From NCBI GenBank assembly GCA_903924465.1, contig CAIYBN010000120.1, forward strand, positions 1 through 64,000: a stretch of DNA of 64,000 bases, in the 5' to 3' direction. A program made the translations under genes and the position numbers. The notes under the pieces are model-generated. The model had not been told where the DNA came from and searched no databases. It saw only the letters and a program-made list of their open reading frames with translations. Shown here in pieces: positions 54,746 through 62,929 of the stretch; position 1 is the stretch's first letter, and every line of letters starts with the position of its first letter. The stretch is from an uncultured Myxococcales bacterium. GTDB lineage: Bacteria; Myxococcota_A; UBA9042.

Positions 54746-56041
54746 TCAGAAGCTGCGGCGACGACGCAGGACCAGCGTGCTCGCCAGCAGACCCAGAATG
54801 GCCAGACTCAGCGGCGCAGCTTGCGCGTTCGTTCCCGCGGTGCAGCCGGACTTGGGCGCCGTGGAACCCGTGTCGGCACTCGCTGCACCATTGCTGTTCC
54901 CTCCGACCGTGTCGCCAAATTGCTGTGGCGCACCGGAACCCGAATCCATGGACGCAGCCGCATCGGCATTGTCAAAGACCGGCGACGCATCGACGTCCTT
55001 CGTGCCACCGGTTGTACCGCCGGATGTCGACAGGCTCCCACCCATGCCCAGCGACCACGCGTCATGAGCCTCCAGCTCCGCCATCAGCGCCTTGGCCTGC
55101 GTCTCGCAGTTCTTTTCAATCGCGGAACAGCCGCTCGGCAGTTGCGTCGTGACGCATTGCTCCAACGTCGTCAATTCCGCGGTGCCAACCTTGTCGAGCA
55201 CCCAAACGCTGCACATCGCGACGCATTGCGCCTGCGCGTCGGGGCCGGGGTCGATCGGACCGCCGTCATATTGCGGCATGTTGGTGTCGTAGGACATTTC
55301 CGCATCGGGCGCCAGATCGTTGGTGTCATAGGATGCTGCGGCGTCGGGCGCCTGATCCGTGCCCGGCATGGCATCCGGGTAGCTGGGATCTGACGAGCCG
55401 GCATCCGCAGACGGGGGCACACCGCCGCCGGAACCGCCACTTGTCGATCCGTTGGCGAACGACAGATTGCACGGGACCAGCGCCGAGCAGAACGCTTCGC
55501 AGCCGGCCTGGGCGGGCACCTTGCTCAGCACAGCCACGCACACGCCGGGGCTCGCCGGGCACGGGTTGTACGGCTGATCGATGTCCATCGTCGGATACCA
55601 AGCGTCACCTTTTGGCACGCCCATTCCATCTGGATTCCACGGCATGCTGGCGTCATACGGCTCGGGCGTATTGCCGCTGCCGGCGTCATAGCTGCCAGAA
55701 CCACTTGAGCCCGCATCGGTCGAACTCCACGAGCCACCGTCGGTCCAGGAGATGCCGTCCGACGAGACGGAGATCGAGGCGTCGGAGGACGACGTACCAC
55801 CGCTGCCGGTCGAGCTGCCGTTCATGCCGCCCGGGCACGTGAAATCGCATTTTTCCCAAGTCTGGCAGGCGCTGTCGCCCGTGCACAGCTTGGCGCTCGG
55901 CACGCAGTAGCTGCCCTGACACGTTTCGTTCGCGTCCTTGCACGGCGTGGACGTCGAGCAGTAGCTGCCCGCCCATGCCGGCGCTGCCGCCACGGAAAGC
56001 ACACATCCAATCACCATGGCCCACTGTCGTTGCTTGCGCAT
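54746..56041 (-). CDS. Exported Ser/Asp-rich protein with MYXO-CTERM-like sorting signal
   Basis: This 431-aa protein has a signal peptide ending 'APAWAGSY'. An N-terminal Cys-rich segment ('CSTSTPCKDANETCQGSYCV') follows, then long low-complexity Ser/Gly/Asp/Tyr stretches and more Cys pairs. The last ~35 residues are Pro-Lys-Ser-Gly-Cys-Thr-Ala-Gly, a hydrophobic helix, then RRRR. This Cys-x-x-Gly plus helix plus Arg cluster is the MYXO-CTERM form of C-terminal anchor signals in Myxococcota. Start supported by GAGGAGGA before the ATG at 56041. Likely surface-attached; function unknown. Confidence 0.8.
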   Translation of the reverse strand: MRKQRQWAMVIGCVLSVAAAPAWAGSYCSTSTPCKDANETCQGSYCVPSAKLCTGDSACQTWEKCDFTCPGGMNGSSTGSGGTSSSDASISVSSDGISWTDGGSWSSTDAGSSGSGSYDAGSGNTPEPYDASMPWNPDGMGVPKGDAWYPTMDIDQPYNPCPASPGVCVAVLSKVPAQAGCEAFCSALVPCNLSFANGSTSGGSGGGVPPSADAGSSDPSYPDAMPGTDQAPDAAASYDTNDLAPDAEMSYDTNMPQYDGGPIDPGPDAQAQCVAMCSVWVLDKVGTAELTTLEQCVTTQLPSGCSAIEKNCETQAKALMAELEAHDAWSLGMGGSLSTSGGTTGGTKDVDASPVFDNADAAASMDSGSGAPQQFGDTVGGNSNGAASADTGSTAPKSGCTAGTNAQAAPLSLAILGLLASTLVLRRRRSF

Positions 56042-56168
56042 CTGATCCTCCTCGCTTCGTTTGGGGCGGCCGATAGGCTCGTACCGCCATGTCGCCCGGA
56101 GACGTTGCAGAAATCGTGCCAGAATTCGGTGCGGCGTCCGGATCGGTCCAGACCTCGCGTTGCGCTTG

Positions 56169-56197
56169 TGTTTACTTGATGTTAGCCAGCCCGTCAA
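56169..56197 (-). promoter_or_regulatory. Candidate promoter of the MYXO-CTERM gene
   Basis: On the minus strand TTGACG (56197-56192) and TAAACA (56174-56169) are 17 bases apart, about 120 bases before the ATG. The -35 is strong, the -10 matches three of six positions. Confidence 0.4.
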
Positions 56198-56241
56198 CCG
56201 CATCCACGCCAAGCCGCGAAGGGCATTGCGTGCCTTCGACG

Positions 56242-56258
56242 TGTAGAGATTCTCTACA
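56242..56258. promoter_or_regulatory. Perfect 17-bp palindrome, candidate operator
   Basis: TGTAGAGA-T-TCTCTACA is a perfect 8-1-8 inverted repeat between leucyl aminopeptidase and the MYXO-CTERM gene, about 45 bases upstream of the candidate -35. The one-base centre rules out a normal RNA hairpin, and no T-run follows, so a protein-binding dyad is more likely than a terminator. Confidence 0.5.
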
Positions 56259-56286
56259 TGCCGAACATCACCACAATTGCCAAGCC

Positions 56287-57750
56287 CTACAGCGAGCGAA
56301 CGAGGCTGTAGATCAGACCCACGCCATACCCGCTGCCGCGGTTGTCGAGAAACGCCGGTCCCGCGAGGTCGATATGCGCCCAGCGAATGTCCAGGTCGTC
56401 GATGTGCAGCCAAATCCACAGACCGGAAGCAGACGTCGCCGCGTTGGCGCGATCGGCCACACTGTTGCGCATATCCGCGACATTGCTCTTGTATTCACCC
56501 GTGTGCAGTTCCGGCGTGAACAGCACCGGCATGCAGTGATCGCCCGATTCCAAACCGGCAGCGACGACCTTGTCTTCCAGATCACCGTCGTTGCTGACGA
56601 TCGCCGCGTGCCACTTACCGGTCGCGATCAGCTGCGCGCCGGTCAACGTCGCGGCATCGATGAGGAACTTCGGTGCGTACTTGCGCGCCACATAGCTCGC
56701 CGCGTCCGCCAGCGCGATCCGCCCCTCGGCGTCCGTATTGTTGACTTCCATCGTCTTGCCGCTGTGCATTTCGATGATGTCGTCTGGCCGGTAACTATCC
56801 GGTCCGATTGCATTTTCCGCCATGGCCAGCGCCGCGATAATCCGCTTCTTCACCCCAGTCTTCGCCAGCAGCGTGAACGCGCCGAGCACCGCCGCAGCGC
56901 CACCCATGTCGCATTTCATCGTCAGCATGCGGTCGCCGACGATCTTCAGGCTGAGACCGCCGGTGTCGTAGACCAAGCCCTTGCCGATCAACGCAATGGG
57001 AGCCTCCGTCACGCCCGGCGGGTTGTAGTCGAGGATCACGACGCGCGGCTCGACCATCGCGGTCCGACCGACCGCGTGCAGGCCGCGCATGCCCAGCTTG
57101 AGCAGTTCGTCGCCGACGATGGCATCGACCGACACGTGCGCAACGCCTTCGACCGCGTGCCGCGCTTCCGCTTCAAACACCGCCGTGTCGAGCTCCTGCG
57201 TTGGCATGTCGACCAGCCGCGCCGAGTTGCGCACCGCCGCTACGCCGAGCGCCCAGGTCAGGTCCAGCGCGAGCGGGCCGGTCTTGGTGCGCAGCTGGAT
57301 CTTCAGGCTCCCTTGCGCGTTCTTGTTGGCCGACTTGCGCGAGTAGATCGAGTAGCTGCGGGCAATGCCGAAGTTCACACCGAGGGCATGTTTGGCGTCG
57401 GCAAGACCAGCCAGAATCGCTACTTTGCCACCATCGGGACGAGCGACGTTGCGCAGCGCCTGATAGATCTCATAGGCACGGGTGTCGGACAGATGCCGCG
57501 AAACTTTGTCGTACAGCGGAATCACAACCAGGGTCTTGGGCCCCGCGCCTTCCGGCAATAGCGTCGAGCCATACGCGCCGGGCCCCGGCTTCAAATCTGC
57601 GGCCAGCCGGGCCGCAGTATCGCGAATCGCTTGCGGCAGGCCCGCCAACAGCCAACTGTCGCTCAGGTCCGACTTGCGCGCGATCACCACGAGCGTATGC
57701 GCGCCCGCGAGCAGTTCTGAGTCATCCAAGGTCCAGTCGATGTGCGCCAT
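56287..57750 (-). CDS. pepA: Leucyl aminopeptidase (M17 family)
   Basis: This 487-aa protein has the M17 catalytic domain at about 180-487: 'IGKGLVYDTGGLSLK' with the metal-ligand Lys and Asp, 'MKCDMGGAAAVLGAF', the hallmark 'NNTDAEGRI', and 'DAATLTGAQLIATG'. The N-terminal ~165 residues form the expected macro-like domain. These cytosolic hexamers release N-terminal residues from peptides. GGAG lies six bases before the ATG at 57750, which is preferred to the ORF-track start that runs through a tRNA gene. The active-site phrase is VYDTGG where FDSGG is commoner; the ligand residues are kept. Confidence 0.92.
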   Translation of the reverse strand: MAHIDWTLDDSELLAGAHTLVVIARKSDLSDSWLLAGLPQAIRDTAARLAADLKPGPGAYGSTLLPEGAGPKTLVVIPLYDKVSRHLSDTRAYEIYQALRNVARPDGGKVAILAGLADAKHALGVNFGIARSYSIYSRKSANKNAQGSLKIQLRTKTGPLALDLTWALGVAAVRNSARLVDMPTQELDTAVFEAEARHAVEGVAHVSVDAIVGDELLKLGMRGLHAVGRTAMVEPRVVILDYNPPGVTEAPIALIGKGLVYDTGGLSLKIVGDRMLTMKCDMGGAAAVLGAFTLLAKTGVKKRIIAALAMAENAIGPDSYRPDDIIEMHSGKTMEVNNTDAEGRIALADAASYVARKYAPKFLIDAATLTGAQLIATGKWHAAIVSNDGDLEDKVVAAGLESGDHCMPVLFTPELHTGEYKSNVADMRNSVADRANAATSASGLWIWLHIDDLDIRWAHIDLAGPAFLDNRGSGYGVGLIYSLVRSL

Positions 57751-57826
57751 GGCGAGCTCCGGGTGCGTGCGAAAGAAAAGCACGCGGTGGAAGGCGAAAG
57801 AAGCGAGGGCGAAACGGGCAGAAACG

Positions 57827-57862
57827 AAAAAAGGCCATCCGGGAAGCTCCTGGATGGCCTTT
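57827..57862 (-). terminator. Rho-independent terminator of the tRNA-Phe/tRNA-Ala transcript
   Basis: Read on the minus strand: AAAGGCCATCC, an 11-base loop, GGATGGCCTTT, then a run of T. The 11-bp perfect stem begins two bases after the encoded CCA of tRNA-Ala. It separates the tRNA operon from pepA. Confidence 0.92.
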
Positions 57863-57863
57863 C

Positions 57864-57939
57864 TGGTGGACCGGATGGGGATCGAACCCATGACCTCTGC
57901 ATTGCGAACGCAGCGCTCTCCCAGCTGAGCTACCGGCCC
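57864..57939 (-). tRNA. tRNA-Ala (anticodon CGC)
   Basis: On the minus strand the gene reads GGGCCGGTAGCTCAGCTGGG... with anticodon stem CTGCG/TGCAG-type pairing around loop TTCGCAA (anticodon CGC), T arm ATGGG-TTCGATC-CCCAT and acceptor CCGGTCC-A. The bases CCA follow directly (57864-57866), so CCA is encoded, unlike the other two tRNAs here. Confidence 0.94.
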
Positions 57940-57988
57940 GTCGTTGAAACGGGACACGAACGGGACTCCGGCACACCGGAAGTCCGGG

Positions 57989-58061
57989 TGCCCAGGGGCG
58001 GATTTGAACCGTCGACACGTGGATTTTCAGTCCACTGCTCTACCAACTGAGCTACCTGGGC
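57989..58061 (-). tRNA. tRNA-Phe (anticodon GAA)
   Basis: On the minus strand the gene reads GCCCAGGTAGCTCAGTTGGT... with anticodon stem GTGGA/TCCAC around loop CTGAAAA (anticodon GAA), T arm CGGTTCAAATCCG and acceptor CCTGGGC-A. CCA is not encoded. It lies 49 bases before tRNA-Ala and should share its transcript. Confidence 0.94.
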
Positions 58062-58117
58062 GGCATGGACTATCAGTGTCGTGTTTCGTCAGTGCGCGCA
58101 GCGCCAACGGGGCCGCC

Positions 58118-58146
58118 AGTTTGAGACAAACAGCCGAGGGTGTCAA
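58118..58146 (-). promoter_or_regulatory. Candidate promoter of the tRNA-Phe/tRNA-Ala operon
   Basis: On the minus strand a perfect -35 TTGACA (58146-58141) is followed after 17 bases by CAAACT (58123-58118), a weak -10. The predicted start is about 45 bases before tRNA-Phe. It lies in the 106-base gap after the FadL-type gene. Confidence 0.4.
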
Positions 58147-58167
58147 GCCGTTGCCCGCGAACGAACG

Positions 58168-59511
58168 TCAGATCGTCGTCGGCGACGCGCTTTCAGGGGC
58201 GACGACCGGCGGCTCTTCGTGGAGGACCGGATCCTTGTCGACCACGCCGAAGTGGAAGCGCGCGTCGAGGTAGGCGCCGATGAGCAGAATCGAGTAGTCG
58301 CCCGGATAGCCGCTGAACGGGCTGACCTTGTGGACGTCGACGGGCGGGCTGTCGGTGTCGGAGACGGTCGCAGCGCCGTAGCGGGCCGCCATCGCAAACG
58401 ACATGTCAAACGCCGGCGAGAACTTGTAGCCAACGCCCAACGTGCCGATCTGGGTCGAACCCGGCGGGGAGCCGAATGCCGTCGGATAGCGCAGGTTGGC
58501 AGCCTTGGAGTCGAACACGTAGCCCGCGCGGAGTTCTACCGGCTTGCTGACCTTGATCGCGCCGCCCACACGGAACGTGAAGCTGTCCTGCCAATTCATC
58601 TGATTCGGCACGGTCAGGGCGTTGGACGTGCCGGCGATGATCTGGTTGCCCGCCAGGTTCACGACGTCGTTTTGCGAGTTGAAAATGTACTCAAAGTCGG
58701 CTGCGATGCGCGCAATATCGTTGATCTTCCACTGAATACCGTAGCCAAGTTTGGCCGGCAGGATGAAGTGGTAGGTCGCGTTGTCGAATTCAAACGCCGA
58801 GTACGTGATCTTGTCGGCGGACACCGTAATGTCGACCTTGTTGCGGAACGTCACACCCATGGAAACCGGGCCCACGTCGTATTGCAGGCCGAGGCGGACG
58901 CCGGTCCAGCCGACGCCTTTCATGCTCAGGTCGAGGTTGGTCACCTGCGATCCGCCGCCGCTCGGCGTGTCGAAGCGGGTGCGATCGAAGGAGGTGATGA
59001 CCGGGCGGTAGGTGACGCCGAAGCGCAGGTGCTCGAGGATCTTGAAGGAAATGGTCGGCGAGACTTCGATGAAGCTCAGCTTGGCGGAGTCGACCGCGTG
59101 GTACGTGCCGCCAAGCTTGCTGTAGTCGTAGCTGTACGTGCCGGCCGCGCCGCCGAGCAAGTACGCCGCGGCGCCGATGTGGATGCGGTCGTGCAACTGG
59201 TAGGAGCCGCCGAGAAAGAAGAACGGCGACATGGCGACTTGCGACTTGATCGACTCGGCGTGCTCGTCGGGGCTGCCTTTGATTTGACCCATCAGCGGCG
59301 AAAAATCGACGACAGCAGAGCCCTTTCCGGACAGCGAGAGACCCGCGGGATTGTGGAAAATGGCCGTCGCGTCGTCCACGGAACCGATGGCTGTGCCACC
59401 AGCGCCCATGTGGTATGCGGAATAGAGCATCGGCGTGTCGTAGCCGGCTGCAAACGCGGACGTTGCCGACAACACGGTTGCGGTAGAAACCAAACGCGCG
59501 AGCCACTTCAT
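58168..59511 (-). CDS. FadL/OmpP1/TodX-type outer-membrane protein
   Basis: This 447-aa protein has a signal peptide (ATVLSATSAFAAGYDTP) followed by the diagnostic N-terminal hatch-type motif 'YHMGAGGTAIGSVDDATAIFHNPAGLS', then beta-barrel strands ('LRFGVTYRPVITSFDRTRFD', 'VRLGLQYDVGPVSMGVTFRNK'). FadL-type barrels take up long-chain fatty acids or other hydrophobic compounds across the outer membrane. The C-terminus is extended by a short Pro-rich acidic tail and does not end in an aromatic residue. GGGAGGGG precedes the ATG at 59511, which decides the start. Confidence 0.85.
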   Translation of the reverse strand: MKWLARLVSTATVLSATSAFAAGYDTPMLYSAYHMGAGGTAIGSVDDATAIFHNPAGLSLSGKGSAVVDFSPLMGQIKGSPDEHAESIKSQVAMSPFFFLGGSYQLHDRIHIGAAAYLLGGAAGTYSYDYSKLGGTYHAVDSAKLSFIEVSPTISFKILEHLRFGVTYRPVITSFDRTRFDTPSGGGSQVTNLDLSMKGVGWTGVRLGLQYDVGPVSMGVTFRNKVDITVSADKITYSAFEFDNATYHFILPAKLGYGIQWKINDIARIAADFEYIFNSQNDVVNLAGNQIIAGTSNALTVPNQMNWQDSFTFRVGGAIKVSKPVELRAGYVFDSKAANLRYPTAFGSPPGSTQIGTLGVGYKFSPAFDMSFAMAARYGAATVSDTDSPPVDVHKVSPFSGYPGDYSILLIGAYLDARFHFGVVDKDPVLHEEPPVVAPESASPTTI

Positions 59512-59663
59512 CTTCCCCTCCCAAGGCGATGTCTGCGCGAGACAATGCCAGAGATACGGGCGATCGCCAAGGGGGGAGGCCAAAGAACGTGCGGCGGGGC
59601 AAAAAACAGCGAAGGACCGAGCTTGCACCCGATCCTCCGCCGTCATTCACTTCGCAAGTTCAG

Positions 59664-60284
59664 CTAGTTGCCGTCTTTGCAGGCGTCGCGCACGGTGTCG
59701 CAATTGGTCTTGAGGCAATCGCGGCAAGCGGCCGACGAGGAGTCGGTGGCGCAGTCGGTCAAACACTTCTCGAACCCGCACTCGCCGGAGTAGCGGCCGT
59801 AGCACCAAGCGCAGTTGTTGGAGATCTTGGCGCACTTCGCGCTCGCGGAGTCGGAGTCAGGAATGGTCTGGCATTCCTTGAGGATGCACGTCGTGATGCA
59901 AAGCGCCTTGGCGGTCGCCTTGTCCGCGTCTGTGGTGCAGGCATCGCCCTGGGCCAAGCAGCCCTGCTTCAGCGTACAGTCGGAAACGATGTTGCCGAAA
60001 TTGTCGCTGATCGCCGTCGTGTCGGCAGCCAACGTGACCCACGTCTTGTCATCGGCCGCGGTGCAGCCGGGATTGGTCGTGGGCTTGGTGTAGGTGCACT
60101 GATTGCCGGTGGTCGTGTCCCCCGCCGCTGAGTCGGTCGTCGCCGTACCGTCGCCCGGAAGCGCGGTGTCGTCGGTGGAGGCCGTGTCGGCCGTGCCGCT
60201 GGTGCTGGCCGTGGAGCCACACGCCGCGAACGCCATTGTGGCGGTCACGAGCGCGAGCATCTTGAAGATCTGAGACTTCTTCAT
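59664..60284 (-). CDS. Small Cys-rich lipoprotein
   Basis: This 206-aa protein has a type II signal peptide with lipobox 'MAFAAC', a Thr/Ser/Asp-rich spacer (residues ~22-60), then a domain with about sixteen Cys residues ('CTLKQGCLAQGDACTTDADKATAKALCITTC', 'CAKISNNCAWCYGRYSGECGFEKCLTDC'), spaced like disulfide-bonded helical hairpins. It is likely a surface lipoprotein. GAGGA lies eight bases before the ATG. It has its own leader and promoter inside the end of the GT4 gene. I do not recognise the family. Confidence 0.75.
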   Translation of the reverse strand: MKKSQIFKMLALVTATMAFAACGSTASTSGTADTASTDDTALPGDGTATTDSAAGDTTTGNQCTYTKPTTNPGCTAADDKTWVTLAADTTAISDNFGNIVSDCTLKQGCLAQGDACTTDADKATAKALCITTCILKECQTIPDSDSASAKCAKISNNCAWCYGRYSGECGFEKCLTDCATDSSSAACRDCLKTNCDTVRDACKDGN

Positions 60285-60299
60285 GGTTCTAGTCCTCGC

Positions 60300-60356
60300 G
60301 CCCAGGCGTCGACCTGGGCTGTAGGGATCACATACGCCCGGCGAACTGCTCGCCGG
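60300..60356 (-). other. Two-hairpin 5' leader of the small Cys-rich lipoprotein gene
   Basis: Two compact inverted repeats lie between the promoter and the ATG: GCCCAGG-6-CCTGGGC (60300-60319) and CCGGCGA-5-TCGCCGG (60338-60356). Neither is followed by a T-run, so they are not plain terminators. They could stabilise the messenger of an abundant lipoprotein. Confidence 0.45.
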
Positions 60357-60366
60357 TCGTTCAGGG

Positions 60367-61704
60367 TCACGGAAGTTTATGTTTATCCGTGCTTTTGTCA
60401 ATTCCGCCGTCCACAAACTGCGGAATCCGCGCCGTCGAACGAGCGGTTGGCGGCTCCCCAGCGGGCGGCAGTTCATCGTCCGTTTCGCTCTCCAACAGGC
60501 GCGTCACGTCGGCTTCCAGGCGGTGGCTGAGCACTTCGTCGTAGACGGCAACCACGCGAGAAAACGTCGCTTTCCAGCTGTACCGCGCTTGGCTCTCGGC
60601 GAGCCCGCGCTTGCCCAGCAGTTCCGCGCGCCCCGGCTTGCACAGCTCCAGCCAGGCGTCCGCGACCGTTTCAGGCGTCGTCTCTTCCAGCGCGATCCCG
60701 CAGCGACACGTTTCCAGCAATTCGCCGATGCTCATCTTCGCCGAACCGAGCAGCGCCACGCCGCACGCCATCGCTTCCACGGCCGCCAGACCAAACGTCT
60801 CGTACGGGCACAGCGTCGCGACGACATCCACGGACGCCATCAGGCGCGCCATGTCGATCGGCCGTTCCAGATAGCCCATGTAGTGCACTTCCGGATACTT
60901 GGCCGCCAGCGCTTTGACTTCAGCGACGCCCGGGCCATGACCCGCCACCACCAGGATCGGCTTGTGGCCCGCTGCGCGCAGCAGTTCGTACGCTTTCAGC
61001 AGCGGCCGGTAATTCTTCTCTTCGCTCAGCCGGTTCGGATAGCACAGCACGACGTCATCGGGACCCGCGTGCCACGTCGCCCGCAAGTCCAAATCGCGCC
61101 GCCGCGGCTGGAACATCGCGGTATCGACGCCCAGCGGCGTGTACGTCACGCGTTCAACGCCGTGCGTCGTCAGTTGGTCGACCATCACGTGGGTCGCCGC
61201 CATCGTCCGATCAAAACGCCCAAACGTCCGTCGCGCCCACGCCCAAGCGAGCCGTTCCGCCAGCCGGCCGAGCCAGGTGTTCGGCCCGCCAAAAGCGCGA
61301 CCCACATCGGTGACAGGAAAGTTCGCGTGCCAAAATCCGACGAATCGCGGTTTCTTGCCGGTATGCGCCCGCAAGCCGATGCACGCCAGCCGCACGAAGT
61401 CCGGCGTGGTATACGGGCTGCCAATCTCGATGACATCCGGCTTGATTTGCTGCAGAATTCGCCGGAACGCCCACGGATTCAGGACCAGCCGGTAGCCGGA
61501 GTTGCCCAGCGCAATGGCCGGCACATGGTGAATCCGCGCGGTGCCATGGATCTCGACGCCCGCGTGCGCCGACGGCACCAGCAGGTGGTACTCGACGTCA
61601 TCCTGGCGCGCCATGTACCGCAACTTCTCCAGATGGTAGCGACGCACGCCGCCGCCGGTCATCGTGAAGAAATCGTTGATGTCGCAAACACGGATCTTGG
61701 CCAT
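60367..61704 (-). CDS. GT4-family glycosyltransferase
   Basis: This 445-aa protein has the GT-B layout: an N-terminal acceptor domain ('DINDFFTMTGGGVRRYHLEKLRYMARQ' with the Gly-rich turn) and a C-terminal donor domain with 'LCYPNRLSEEKNYRPLLKAYELL', 'ILVVAGHGPGVAEVKALAAKYPEVHYMGYLERPIDMARLMASVDVVATLCPYETFGLAAVEAMACGVAL', the last being the E-x7-E-like sugar-nucleotide site of GT4 retaining enzymes. Cytoplasmic or membrane-peripheral. It might act in lipid-linked mannose or glycan synthesis; the donor is not determined. It is divergent from the esterase gene. Confidence 0.88.
   Translation of the reverse strand: MAKIRVCDINDFFTMTGGGVRRYHLEKLRYMARQDDVEYHLLVPSAHAGVEIHGTARIHHVPAIALGNSGYRLVLNPWAFRRILQQIKPDVIEIGSPYTTPDFVRLACIGLRAHTGKKPRFVGFWHANFPVTDVGRAFGGPNTWLGRLAERLAWAWARRTFGRFDRTMAATHVMVDQLTTHGVERVTYTPLGVDTAMFQPRRRDLDLRATWHAGPDDVVLCYPNRLSEEKNYRPLLKAYELLRAAGHKPILVVAGHGPGVAEVKALAAKYPEVHYMGYLERPIDMARLMASVDVVATLCPYETFGLAAVEAMACGVALLGSAKMSIGELLETCRCGIALEETTPETVADAWLELCKPGRAELLGKRGLAESQARYSWKATFSRVVAVYDEVLSHRLEADVTRLLESETDDELPPAGEPPTARSTARIPQFVDGGIDKSTDKHKLP
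60374..60401 (-). promoter_or_regulatory. Probable promoter of the small Cys-rich lipoprotein gene
   Basis: On the minus strand TTGACA (60401-60396) and TAAACT (60379-60374) are 16 bases apart, in an AT-rich patch at the very end of the GT4 coding sequence. Transcription would begin near 60367, about 80 bases before the ATG at 60284. Confidence 0.6.
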
Positions 61705-61879
61705 GAATCAACTGCTTGGACGAAAGTGCGCCCAATAGGTGGCGTGCACCGGCAAGCTGCGCGATGCGACCGCGTTGTTTTCTAGCAGGCTTGACCCGTT
61801 TGGCAAAATTCCCGGTCAACTTTTCACCGTCCATTTGCTTGTGACACACCGCGCGTGCCAACATCACCGTGAGGTTTTC

Positions 61880-62929
61880 ATGAATCGCACGCCGTATCGC
61901 AATGCATGGAGTTGGCTGGAATTCGACAGCGCGCTGCTGGCCCAGAATCGCTTGAATGATCGCACCCTGCGGCGTTTTCCGGTCTATCTGCCGCCGCAAT
62001 ACACTGTCGAGCCAGCGCGGCGCTTTCCGGTCGTCTACTACCTCATCGGCTACGGCGGCTGGGGTGCGATGAAGCTTTTGGAGGAAAAAGCATTTGAGGA
62101 GCCGCTGTGGGCGCGCCTCGACCGGCAGATGCGGTCTGGCGAAATCGAGCCGATGATTGTGGTCTTTCCCGACTGCTTCACCCGCTTGGGCGGCGCCCAA
62201 TACCGCGATTCCATCGTCACCGGGCCGTATGCCCGCTACTTGTGTGAGGAAATCGTACCGCGCGTGGACGTGCAGTTTCGCACGCTTGCGGACCGTTCCC
62301 ATCGCGGCCTGATGGGCAAGAGTTCCGGCGGGTATGGCGCTTTGCATCTGGCGATGCACCATCCGGACGTCTTTGGCCTCTGTTGCGCCACCGCGGCCGA
62401 CAGCTATTTCGAGATGAGCTACGTCGGCGATTTTGCCAAGACGCTGCAAGTCCTGCACGCGGCCGGCGGCGTTGTGCCGTTCCTGGAGAATTTCTTCGCC
62501 GGCACGCCACGCCACAAACACTGGCACAGCGCCATGTCCACGCTGGCCTATGCCCAGGCCTACACGCCGAACCTGGACGTGCCCGTGCTGATGGCCGACC
62601 TGCCCTTTGACCTCCAGACCGGCGAGTTCGTGCCCGACGTGTGGGCGCGGTGGCTGGCGTGCGATCCCGTGCGCGCGTGTGCCCACCACGCGGACGCTCT
62701 GCGCAGTCTGGACTTGCTCTATCTCGACGCCGGCATCAGCGACGAGTTCGGCCTCAATTTTGGCCACCGCATCCTCGCGGATCGCCTCGGCAAACTGGGG
62801 GTTTCGGTGCAATTTGAAGAATTCGACGGCGGTCACATGGGCATCGACCAGCGGATTGACGTGAGCCTGGTGCGGATCACAGCGGCTTTGCGCCAGGCGG
62901 ATGCGGCGGCGTCCACATCATCGTCATGA
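61880..62929 (+). CDS. Alpha/beta-hydrolase, esterase D/PHB-depolymerase-like
   Basis: This 349-aa protein has the esterase-type nucleophile 'LMGKSSGGYGALHLAMHHPDVF' (GxSxG), an acidic residue in 'LLYLDAGISDEFGLNFG', and a C-terminal His in 'EFDGGHMGID', so the Ser-Asp-His triad is complete. The N-terminal 'RRFPVYLPPQYTVEPARRFPVVYYLIGYGG' is typical of the putative-esterase (antigen 85/esterase D-like) family. No signal peptide is seen, so it is probably cytoplasmic. GAGG lies six bases before the ATG at 61880. The substrate is unknown. The last 53 bases overlap the convergent membrane-protein gene. Confidence 0.82.
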   Translation: MNRTPYRNAWSWLEFDSALLAQNRLNDRTLRRFPVYLPPQYTVEPARRFPVVYYLIGYGGWGAMKLLEEKAFEEPLWARLDRQMRSGEIEPMIVVFPDCFTRLGGAQYRDSIVTGPYARYLCEEIVPRVDVQFRTLADRSHRGLMGKSSGGYGALHLAMHHPDVFGLCCATAADSYFEMSYVGDFAKTLQVLHAAGGVVPFLENFFAGTPRHKHWHSAMSTLAYAQAYTPNLDVPVLMADLPFDLQTGEFVPDVWARWLACDPVRACAHHADALRSLDLLYLDAGISDEFGLNFGHRILADRLGKLGVSVQFEEFDGGHMGIDQRIDVSLVRITAALRQADAAASTSSS

